From positions 1-10,301 of the forward strand of contig CAMWWS010000068.1 of the NCBI GenBank assembly GCA_947178085.1: a stretch of 10,301 nucleotides of DNA, read 5' to 3'. Below, one piece after another: positions 1-6,184 of this stretch. The translations under genes were made by a program, and so were the position numbers. Below the pieces are notes generated by a model. It was given only the letters and a program-made list of their open reading frames with translations. It was not told where the DNA came from and searched no databases. Source of the stretch: an uncultured Lachnospiraceae bacterium. Lineage in GTDB: Bacteria; Bacillota_A; Clostridia; Lachnospirales; Lachnospiraceae. Each line of letters opens with the position of its first letter. The stretch's first letter is position 1.

Positions 1-272
1 TTATAATGTTGTATTTCTTTATAGACAAAATTGTCTGGAACAACATTTCTTTTTGGAATAGAACAGAAATAAAATAGTTTCTCATTTCTTCTTTCCATAA
101 AGGCATATTTTATCCAGTTTCCCGATTGTGAAAGATACAATTTCTTCAAATTACTGTTAAACTTTCGCCAAAACTGTGTACTGATTTGAATGTTTCTTTT
201 TTGATAATTGGTGAGTTCTACTTCCTGCCCAATAACTGAAAATGCTTCTAATTCACGAATTGTATATTTCAT
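1..272 (-). CDS. GyrI-like / AraC effector-binding domain protein, partial (C-terminus off the left edge)
   Basis: The first 90 residues are present; the rest lies beyond base 1. The opening MKYTIRELEAFSVIGQEVEL, followed by a Trp-containing helix (FWRKF, about residues 34-38) and the segment GNWIKYAFMERRNEKLFYFC (about 51-70), is the pattern I associate with stand-alone GyrI-like or Cass2-type effector-binding domains, which bind small hydrophobic or cationic molecules in a beta-barrel pocket. Such proteins are usually near 150 residues, so about 60 are missing. No DNA-binding helix-turn-helix precedes the domain, so it is probably a ligand-binding protein and not a complete regulator. The start (270-272) overlaps the stop of the DUF3781 gene as ATGA, with AAGGA six bases upstream, indicating translational coupling. 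The ligand is unknown. Family assignment is from recognition of the sequence pattern, not from a search. Confidence 0.72.
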   Translation of the reverse strand, partial: MKYTIRELEAFSVIGQEVELTNYQKRNIQISTQFWRKFNSNLKKLYLSQSGNWIKYAFMERRNEKLFYFCSIPKRNVVPDNFVYKEIQHY

Positions 273-520
273 TTCTTTTCCTTATGTGCCGTTATAATTG
301 TGTAACTATATGCATTTACCGTTAAGATATAATTGTCTACATTTACATACCAGTTTTTTCCATTTCGGGTAATGATTGCATTATCGGAACTGATTTTAGT
401 TTTACACCAGTCAACCACATCATCTGTATCTAAAGATAGATTTCTTTTAATGCGCTCTACGCCTAATTCAGTTGTGTGCAATTTATCCAAATTTTTTAGT
501 AATTCATTATCTGCATTCAT
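269..520 (-). CDS. DUF3781 family small protein
   Basis: This 83-residue protein carries the pattern I recognise as DUF3781: LDKLHTTELGVERIKRNL near the N-terminus (about 11-28), then DTDDVVDWCKTKI (about 31-43), and the C-terminal run NWYVNVDNYILTVNAYSYTI (about 56-75) followed by ITAHK. Its length fits the family, which is usually about 75-90 residues. It has no signal peptide or membrane segment and should be cytoplasmic. The function of the family is not known to me and none is proposed. The start ATG at 518-520 has an AAAGGGA-like ribosome binding site upstream, and a TATAAT promoter lies at 568-596. The stop overlaps the start of the GyrI-like gene by four bases, so the two are made together. 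Confidence 0.82.
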   Translation of the reverse strand: MNADNELLKNLDKLHTTELGVERIKRNLSLDTDDVVDWCKTKISSDNAIITRNGKNWYVNVDNYILTVNAYSYTIITAHKEKK

Positions 521-567
521 TTTACAATTATCCCTTTCCTTATCATAAATTCCGATTTGTTAGTGTA

Positions 568-596
568 ATTATAACCTAATTTTAACAGGTATACAA
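568..596 (-). promoter_or_regulatory. Promoter of the DUF3781 / GyrI-like pair
   Basis: Read on the minus strand, -35 TTGTAT (596-591), a 17-base spacer and a perfect -10 TATAAT (573-568) point to a start near 561, about 40 bases before the DUF3781 ATG. The spacer itself begins with ACCT and ends with AGGT, an inverted repeat that could be an operator. No clear hairpin terminator separates this promoter from the methyltransferase stop at 647, so read-through from the T-box operon is also possible. Confidence 0.6.
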
Positions 597-646
597 TTCC
601 GAAAAGGGAGTTAAATTATATCACTTTTATACTACTTTTAAAATTA

Positions 647-1441
647 CTATTTCTCACCAATTATAATAACATGATTACTTGAACCCAGAACGGATTGTTC
701 ACGACATATACTGTAATGATAATCACACCATATCCTGAATTGATTCTCATTCCAGCTATCGACTTTATGAGATAAAAGAGGCGCCAATCCGTCTTGTGCA
801 AAATGGTCAGTGATTTTTAGGTTATGTTTACAATAAACAGATTCCATTTCTTCCTTTGACGAATAATATGTATCTGTCCAAAAACACTTTTCATCGTCAT
901 GACGCAGTACACCTGTTTCAACTAATTGTTTTGCTAAAGCATCATCTAAATATTTTTCATCACTCATGGCAACATACTGAAATACATAATATCTTGGAAT
1001 ATAAGCAGTAACAAGAAGTCCTCCTTTTTTTAATACCCTTATACATTCCGATAGGCATTTTTCTCTCTGTTCTTCTGTAATGAGATGATAGAAAGGACCC
1101 ATGTTTAAAACAACGTCAAATGTTTCGTCTTCAAAGAGTGACATATCAGTTGCATCTAAAACAGCTGTCCTCATTGAATGATTTGTTGCTGCAAGTTTTT
1201 TATTTATAATATCAATATGCCTTGGCGTAATATCCGTAGCAGTTACATCATGTCCCTTATCAGCAAGCCAAAAGGCATATATTCCTGTGCCGGCCGCACA
1301 ATCCAATATTTTACATTTGGAAGTAATGACCTCATCAAACACTCTGGTCGTTGTTATAAATTCTATCTTTCTTGCATTATTGGTTGTCAAACGGTCTTCT
1401 TCTCTATAATTTTCATAAGTATCTACGACATAATTCTTCAT
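647..1441 (-). CDS. Class I SAM-dependent methyltransferase, T-box controlled, substrate unknown
   Basis: A 264-residue Rossmann-fold methyltransferase. Motif I is KILDCAAGTGIYAFWLADKG (about 44-63), the acidic residue ending strand 2 is near D70 (TATDIT), a second adenine-contacting acidic residue is near D96 (LDATDM), and motif IV is FDVVLNMGPFYHL (108-120), followed by the post-motif helix and IRVLKKGGLLVTAYIP (134-149). The MGPFYHL stretch and the RLTTNNARKIEFITT start resemble an uncharacterised clostridial methyltransferase family; the substrate may be a small molecule, but that is inference. There are no membrane segments. GGAGGA at 1448-1453 sits six bases before the ATG and sets the start. 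The gene lies downstream of a T-box leader and terminator (1508-1792), so it should be expressed when a particular tRNA is uncharged. No tRNA-, rRNA- or quinone-specific accessory domain is visible. Confidence 0.88.
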   Translation of the reverse strand: MKNYVVDTYENYREEDRLTTNNARKIEFITTTRVFDEVITSKCKILDCAAGTGIYAFWLADKGHDVTATDITPRHIDIINKKLAATNHSMRTAVLDATDMSLFEDETFDVVLNMGPFYHLITEEQREKCLSECIRVLKKGGLLVTAYIPRYYVFQYVAMSDEKYLDDALAKQLVETGVLRHDDEKCFWTDTYYSSKEEMESVYCKHNLKITDHFAQDGLAPLLSHKVDSWNENQFRIWCDYHYSICREQSVLGSSNHVIIIGEK

Positions 1442-1507
1442 TCTGATTCCTCCGATTATTTTTATTTGATTTTTAAATCATAATTCCACTACGGTATAAT
1501 TTCCTAA

Positions 1508-1553
1508 AATAAAAAGCTACCCTCCTTAAAATATACTTTAAGGACGATAGCTA
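1508..1553 (-). terminator. T-box intrinsic terminator
   Basis: On the minus strand TAGCTATCGTCCTTAAA pairs with TTTAAGGAGGGTAGCT across a short loop near 1533-1537 and is followed directly by TTTTTATTTT. The 5' arm contains the TCGTCCTT segment that can instead pair with the T-box (AAGG and ACGA, 1562-1574) to form the antiterminator, so this hairpin and the antiterminator exclude each other, as expected for class I T-box attenuation. Confidence 0.9.
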
Positions 1554-1792
1554 ATCGCTTCGTGTTACCACCTTAATTTATCTATATCTCACAATATAGA
1601 ACTCTGCAAGTACGGAAATTGTTTTCGATACTCTGACGCTATAATGGGCGTTCCCAGCGCAGCCTAATGTATAATACAGTCGGTACGCAGCTCCAAGACC
1701 GGTTCATTATTTCTTCAACGGAGTTTCTCACCTGCCAACTCCTCTCTGTGCAATCTGAAATATTTACTATCTCTCTTCATCGCAAAATATTT
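1508..1792 (-). promoter_or_regulatory. T-box riboswitch (tRNA-sensing leader) upstream of the methyltransferase
   Basis: Read on the minus strand, the leader has the class I T-box parts in order. Stem I has a GATGAAGAGAG K-turn side (1781-1771), the AGTA of the loop E motif (1768-1765), an AGAGAGG distal bulge (about 1747-1741) and the GGTGAGA loop (1732-1726). The returning strand carries GAA (1705-1703) with the specifier CCG (1702-1700) or, one base on, CGG (1701-1699), followed by the conserved CTTGGAGC. Stem III is TCTATAT/ATATAGA (1600-1581). The T-box AAGGTGGTAACACG (1574-1561) has TGGT, which would pair with an ACCA tRNA end, so the discriminator should be A. Uncharged tRNA should stabilise the antiterminator and allow transcription of the methyltransferase. 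The amino acid is Pro or Arg; I could not decide by eye. Confidence 0.93.
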
Positions 1793-1798
1793 TTGATA

Positions 1799-1827
1799 AT
1801 TTTACTGATAATAAATCATTTTGTCAA
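1799..1827 (-). promoter_or_regulatory. Strong sigma-A-type promoter of the T-box leader
   Basis: On the minus strand there is a perfect -35 TTGACA (1827-1822), a 17-base spacer and -10 TAAAAT (1804-1799), predicting a start near 1792, just before stem I of the T-box. It begins only 30 bases after the stop of the upstream ABC permease, so the methyltransferase has its own promoter and does not depend on the ABC operon. Confidence 0.85.
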
Positions 1828-1848
1828 GCAATTTTTAAATCTGCTTGA
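1824..1848 (-). repeat. Inverted repeat overlapping the T-box promoter -35 / end of ABC operon
   Basis: TCAAGCA (1848-1842) and TGCTTGA (1830-1824) form a perfect 7-bp inverted repeat with an AT-rich 11-base loop, between the permease stop (1858) and the T-box transcript. It lacks a following T-run, so it is at best a weak terminator for the permease mRNA. The right arm covers most of the -35 box, so it could also be a protein-binding site. Confidence 0.45.
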
Positions 1849-1857
1849 ATTATTATC

Positions 1858-4506
1858 CTATTCATTCTCCCTCAGCCTCTCCACAATCGACTTCTTAGAG
1901 GTAAAGTGATGTACAGCTAACGGCAGGGCGACGCCAAGCAGGATAAATACCGGCACGATAAATACCATTGGCAAAAGGGTGAAACGGAATGAAAAAAACC
2001 ACCACATTCCTTCCATCAGATGACCGGCCAACGGCTCCAATATTACCGACAGAATAAGCGAAAGCACAATGGCGCCAAACGCGTAGAATACGCCCTCATA
2101 AACAAGCATCTGCTTTAATTGTTTTCCCGTCATACCGACTGACTGCAGCATCGCAAATTCCCTTCTTCGGCTTATGATTCCTGTCAGAATCGCATTGAAG
2201 AAATTAAGGATTCCAACCAGCCCGACAACAAAGCTAAGCACTCCGCCAAGTAACAGAAACATATTCCGGAAACCTTCAAAGTCTTCGCGCACAGTCGCCT
2301 TGCTCTCATACATAAGCTCTGAGCTGTCTCCCGCCGTATAATCCGCCAGAAATGCTTCCGCTTCCGCCTCTGACTCCTCATCAGGAGTATCAAACAAATA
2401 AAGAATTGGCCAAGGTTCTGCATTACTGTCCCGTGCTAAAATTTCTTTGGGCAGTACCGCATCAAAACCACTCAGCGAATAACGGTATCCCATACAATAA
2501 GGGACCGTGACAATCGCGCAGACATTATATTCAACATCCTGTCCTTTGACAATCCTCCATTCCAAATATTCCTCTGGCGTATCTTCAGTGCAAAGTTCTC
2601 CTGTACGGCTGTCATAATAGTGTCCTTCTTCTACATAACTTACAGGAAGCTTCGTTCCTACTTCAGGGAACTTACCATAAGGATTTCCATAATCGTCTAC
2701 AAAGACCGCAATGGCAATATTATGGCTGTCTTTTTCAAAAAGCGGGGCTATATCGCCCTCTACAACCTTTACTTTTTCAAACAGGGCTTCATCCAGTCCC
2801 TCCAAGAGCAGGCTGGTCTGTACCAGTTCACCCCTTCTTTCGCAGTTGGCAAGATAACCGTCCGCCACATCTTCCGGAGTAAAATGGTTCATGTCCAGCC
2901 AGAGTTGTTCCGAAATATAGCAGTTTATATCTAAAGACAGGTTATATCCGCTGCCTGCCAGCGAATATTCCGTATTCTCTTCAATTTCATCTATTACATC
3001 TTCTGTCAATCCTGCATTCGGATTATTACTAAACGCTCGATACCTGAAATAATCCGTTTTCCCGACAATAAAGTCAGCCTCCATATTATGGCTCACATAC
3101 TTTTCCATATCGAAGCCCTGAGTGACTGCATACACACTGTTTAAAAGAATGACTGCCAATGATAAAGAAAGCAATACAAGCACTGTCTTGGTCTTGCTGC
3201 GCCCCAGATTGGCAAACGCCATATGGAATATGGAAGCGCCTCTGGTTGCGCGGCTTTTTTTCTTTCCTGCATTTGATTCCGTATAACGCACTGCCTCCAC
3301 CGGTGATACCTTCGCAGCCATCCGACCCGGACGCCTACAGGAAAGAAGCACCGTAACCACTGCGAATATACCTGAAAGCAGGAATATAACAGGAGACGCG
3401 CTGACTTTCACAACTTCACCCATCGTTGTAGTTGACATAACTACAGGTGTCAAGACACTGCCAACCCCATAGCCACCCAGAAATCCAATCGGAATGCCTA
3501 TGACTGACAGGAATAAAGCCTGATTTCGTATTAACCGTTTCAACTGTCTCGGCGTCGTACCGATTGTCTTAAGCAACCCGTAAAAGCGTACATCACTGCT
3601 GACCGAAATCCTGAATATATTATAAATAATAAGATAACCGGTAAAAATCACAAGCATCAGGAAAACAACAATTGCAAAAATCATCGCCGGGTCTATGGTT
3701 GACCCAAGCTCTGAGGTCGAATACCCCCAGTTTACGCCAATGCGGACACAATCATCCGCATCCCTGTCCTCCCACTGATAACCAAGGTCAGTATCTATAC
3801 TTTCCATAACTCCACGGATATTGATACTGGAAGCAAGCATTACATACATATCGGAACGGAAAGGCACCCCACCTGACTCCACATAGTCCGCCTCTACCTC
3901 TTTTACATATTCCTGCGACACATTTATATAATGTACAGGAGACAGCTTATCATAATCCCAAAAGCCAACCAGGGTAAAACTGTCCGTCCGCACCTCTTCC
4001 TGTCCGCCAGCCTGACTCATCATCGTATATGTCAACTGTACTTCTGTACCAAGTTCTGCAGGTATTCCAAGCTTTTCAAGCGCCGCCGTATCCATGGCGA
4101 TTTCATCTTTTGCATACGGCAGATGGCCTTCCTTTAATGAAACATAAGACCATTTAGCACAATTGTCATCCATCCAGCTTATCTCAGCCGGCATTTTTGC
4201 AAAAGGCGGTTCTGTTATTGTGCCGCACACCGTTCGCAGACCATACGCTTTCACCTTTCTATGACTGGACAGCGCCTCGAATTTTTCATCATCAACATCC
4301 TTAAAGGTTCCGTGACAATACCCGCCCGCCTGACGGAACTGGTATTCCTCGAAACTGGAATTGATAGACAATGATATCGTAAAAAGTGATGTAAAGAGCA
4401 ATGTCGTTAGGGCAATTGCAAATACAGCAATCGCATTCCGCGTTTTTGCAGCCATCAGCTGCTTAAAACTAAGGTGGCGGATACAGCTTTTATTTTTTAC
4501 ATTCAT
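1858..4506 (-). CDS. ABC transporter permease, FtsX/MacB-like, two-domain (pair B)
   Basis: An 882-residue membrane protein with a duplicated FtsX layout: TM1 about 25-47, outer domain about 48-272, TM2-TM4 about 273-389, a cytoplasmic linker, TM5 about 439-461, a second outer domain about 462-745, and TM6-TM8 about 748-865. The cytoplasmic segments DVRFYGLLKTIGTTPRQLKR (305-324) and RREFAMLQSVGMTGKQLKQM (781-800) are the FtsX/MacB coupling-helix signatures that contact the ATPase. It ends VERLRENE, nearly the same as the other permease in the window. It pairs with the ATPase ending at 4518, 11 bases upstream, with AGGGGGTG before its ATG. Family members export or extract peptides and antibiotics or transmit mechanical signals to outer partners; the substrate is unknown. 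Its outer domains hold about nine cysteines, against one in the other permease. It is not a Bce-type permease, which has ten TMs and one outer domain. Confidence 0.9.
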   Translation of the reverse strand: MNVKNKSCIRHLSFKQLMAAKTRNAIAVFAIALTTLLFTSLFTISLSINSSFEEYQFRQAGGYCHGTFKDVDDEKFEALSSHRKVKAYGLRTVCGTITEPPFAKMPAEISWMDDNCAKWSYVSLKEGHLPYAKDEIAMDTAALEKLGIPAELGTEVQLTYTMMSQAGGQEEVRTDSFTLVGFWDYDKLSPVHYINVSQEYVKEVEADYVESGGVPFRSDMYVMLASSINIRGVMESIDTDLGYQWEDRDADDCVRIGVNWGYSTSELGSTIDPAMIFAIVVFLMLVIFTGYLIIYNIFRISVSSDVRFYGLLKTIGTTPRQLKRLIRNQALFLSVIGIPIGFLGGYGVGSVLTPVVMSTTTMGEVVKVSASPVIFLLSGIFAVVTVLLSCRRPGRMAAKVSPVEAVRYTESNAGKKKSRATRGASIFHMAFANLGRSKTKTVLVLLSLSLAVILLNSVYAVTQGFDMEKYVSHNMEADFIVGKTDYFRYRAFSNNPNAGLTEDVIDEIEENTEYSLAGSGYNLSLDINCYISEQLWLDMNHFTPEDVADGYLANCERRGELVQTSLLLEGLDEALFEKVKVVEGDIAPLFEKDSHNIAIAVFVDDYGNPYGKFPEVGTKLPVSYVEEGHYYDSRTGELCTEDTPEEYLEWRIVKGQDVEYNVCAIVTVPYCMGYRYSLSGFDAVLPKEILARDSNAEPWPILYLFDTPDEESEAEAEAFLADYTAGDSSELMYESKATVREDFEGFRNMFLLLGGVLSFVVGLVGILNFFNAILTGIISRRREFAMLQSVGMTGKQLKQMLVYEGVFYAFGAIVLSLILSVILEPLAGHLMEGMWWFFSFRFTLLPMVFIVPVFILLGVALPLAVHHFTSKKSIVERLRENE

Positions 4507-4517
4507 AGCCGCACCCC

Positions 4518-5186
4518 CTATACCCGCTCTACAATCTTACCGTCTTCGATACGGATGATGCGGTCTGCAAGCTGGGCAATTTCCTCATTATGTGTAATCA
4601 TGACAATCGTCTGTGCAAATTTCTGCCCGGTCACCTTCAAAAGCCCTAATACATCCTGACTTGTCTTGGAATCAAGATTTCCTGTCGGTTCGTCGGCAAG
4701 AATAATAGCTGGCTTTGACGCAAGCGCTCTCGCGATTGCCACACGCTGCTGCTGTCCGCCGGATAAATTGTTGGGCAGATTGTTTAACTTGCTTTTGATT
4801 CCAAGTGTATCAATAATACTGTCAATATAGTCCTTATCGGGCTTAATTCCATCGAGCTGTACCGGAAGTACAATATTTTCATAGACATTTAATACCGGAA
4901 CAAGATTATAATTCTGGAACACAAAGCCGATTTTCCTGCGTCTGAATATCGTCAACGCCTCATCTTTTAATGAAAAAATCTCCTTGCCGTCCACGGTAAC
5001 CGTACCTGATGTCGGACGATCCAACCCTCCAAGCATGTGAAGGAGCGTGCTTTTCCCACTGCCGCTCGTTCCGACTACCGCAACAAATTCTCCTTTTTCC
5101 ACAGAGAGGTTGACGCCGTCAAGCGCCCGTACCTCATTTTCTCCACTTCCATAAACTTTTTTCAAATTTACCGTTGTTAATTGCAT
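4518..5186 (-). CDS. ABC transporter ATP-binding protein, MacB/LolD type (pair B)
   Basis: A 222-residue nucleotide-binding subunit with all catalytic motifs: Walker [10 protein letters not shown] (39-47, K45), Q-loop Q91 in [10 protein letters not shown], signature LSGGQ (141-145), Walker B IILADEP (161-167, catalytic E166) and H-loop H199. It powers the permease encoded 11 bases downstream and is expected to work as a dimer at the inner face of the membrane. The start at 5186 is chosen because AAAGGAGGT lies seven bases upstream and because the aligned paralogue begins at the same point; an open extension up to 5246 has no ribosome binding site. It is about 70% identical by hand count to the ATPase at 9411-10085, so the two pairs are close paralogues. 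A 74-base gap with tandem 11-bp repeats separates it from the kinase gene. Confidence 0.95.
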   Translation of the reverse strand: MQLTTVNLKKVYGSGENEVRALDGVNLSVEKGEFVAVVGTSGSGKSTLLHMLGGLDRPTSGTVTVDGKEIFSLKDEALTIFRRRKIGFVFQNYNLVPVLNVYENIVLPVQLDGIKPDKDYIDSIIDTLGIKSKLNNLPNNLSGGQQQRVAIARALASKPAIILADEPTGNLDSKTSQDVLGLLKVTGQKFAQTIVMITHNEEIAQLADRIIRIEDGKIVERV

Positions 5187-5223
5187 CTGGTCTACCTCCT
5201 TTGATAATACAATGCTATCATGG

Positions 5224-5245
5224 AAATCTTTCCAGAATCTTTCCA
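5224..5245 (-). repeat. Tandem 11-bp direct repeat upstream of ATPase B, candidate regulator site
   Basis: In the 74-base gap between kinase and ATPase the minus strand holds TGGAAAGATTC (5245-5235) immediately followed by TGGAAAGATTT (5234-5224). The second copy also forms the palindrome TGGAAAGATTTCCA (5234-5221). Tandem repeats in 11-bp register are typical of OmpR/PhoB-family regulator sites. A TATTAT (5209-5204) placed 17 bases downstream of the second copy's GAAAGA could be a -10, making the repeat overlap a weak -35. Confidence 0.45.
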
Positions 5246-5260
5246 CGGAAAAATCAATTA

Positions 5261-6184
5261 TTACAGTTTTGAAAGATTTGAAGGGGCTGCCGGTAAATAG
5301 ACAAAAAATTCGGAGCCTTTTCCCACTGTAGAGCTTAACTTCATGTATCCGCCCTGACTCTGGATAATCTGTCTTGCAAGGAATAAGCCGATTCCGACGC
5401 CTTTTTCATCTTTAGCGTCCTCCGAACGGTAAAATCTTCCGAAAACAGCCGCCTGTTCCGACTCTCTTATTCCCCTTCCGGTATCGCTTACCTTAATGCA
5501 TGTGAATGATTCATAGGTGTTCACGGAAATGGTGACAGTGCCATGTTCTGTATATTTTATGGCGTTATCCACAATGTTTCCGACTGCCTCAAGCGTCCAC
5601 TTTTCGTCAAAAACCGCCCACGCCTTACTGTCATGGACAATGATTTCAAGTCCCTTCGCCTTTGCCGCAGGCTCATATTGTTCGTAAAGGGTATGAAGCA
5701 GACCTGTCACTGACTGAACAGACGGGCTGACTGTAACAATACCTGTCTCCAAGCGGGACAGCTTTACAAGCGAAGAAATCAGGAAGTTCAGTTTTTCCGC
5801 CTGATTATGAATCTGAACCGTGCTCTCCCTCGCGCTCTCAGGCAGTACCTCTTCCTGCAAAAGCTCCGAATATAATAATAAGTTCGAAATCGGTGTTTTG
5901 GTCTGATGTGAAATATCTGAAATCAGCGTATTTGTTTTATCCTTTTCCGTTTTCAGATTTTTGATTGACACTTCATTTGCGGCAAGGTAATGCGCGAGCA
6001 TACTCTCCAATCTTGAAAGTCTTGTCTCGTCATAAAATAATTCTTCAAATTGCCCTTTCATTGCCGCATCCAGCATTGTCTCCATGCTCTGTATCACTTT
6101 CCTGACACGACGGCGTTCCAACAATACCAGACCAACGGAAAACAGAATGCAGGCAATTGCCACACACAAGACTGTTTTATTCAT
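5261..6184 (-). CDS. Sensor histidine kinase, single N-terminal TM, no outer sensor domain
   Basis: A 307-residue membrane kinase. One hydrophobic segment (about residues 4-22) begins almost at the N-terminus and is followed by ERRRVRK; there is no second membrane span and no outer loop. A HAMP-like or coiled linker (about 28-85) leads to the H-box DISHQTKTPISN with the phosphoacceptor H93, then the N-box (GNIVDNAIKYT, about 209-219), G1 DTGRGI, an F-box-like FGRFYRSED, and G2 GVGIGLFLA. It should autophosphorylate and pass the phosphate to D52 of the regulator encoded just upstream. The start at 6184 has TGGAGG seven to eight bases before it and overlaps the regulator gene by 8 bases, implying coupled translation; a longer start at 6202 has no better signal. 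The absence of a sensor domain suggests the signal arrives through the membrane or from one of the flanking ABC permeases, as in Bce-type systems (inference). Confidence 0.93.
   Translation of the reverse strand: MNKTVLCVAIACILFSVGLVLLERRRVRKVIQSMETMLDAAMKGQFEELFYDETRLSRLESMLAHYLAANEVSIKNLKTEKDKTNTLISDISHQTKTPISNLLLYSELLQEEVLPESARESTVQIHNQAEKLNFLISSLVKLSRLETGIVTVSPSVQSVTGLLHTLYEQYEPAAKAKGLEIIVHDSKAWAVFDEKWTLEAVGNIVDNAIKYTEHGTVTISVNTYESFTCIKVSDTGRGIRESEQAAVFGRFYRSEDAKDEKGVGIGLFLARQIIQSQGGYMKLSSTVGKGSEFFVYLPAAPSNLSKL

Noticed and set aside
1448..1500. Second attenuator hairpin (TGATTT/AAATCA) between the T-box terminator and the methyltransferase
   Set aside because: It has a six-base AT-only stem with almost no loop, likely to form by chance in AT-rich DNA; it does not cover the ribosome binding site.
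1667..1909. Plus-strand open frame of 80 codons
   Set aside because: It lies across the T-box leader, its promoter and the end of the permease gene on the other strand; it has no ribosome binding site and no recognisable protein features.
5187..5246. Possible 20-residue N-terminal extension of ATPase B
   Set aside because: The paralogue and the family begin at MQLTT-like positions, and a strong AAAGGAGGT precedes only the start at 5186. The extension covers the intergenic repeat.
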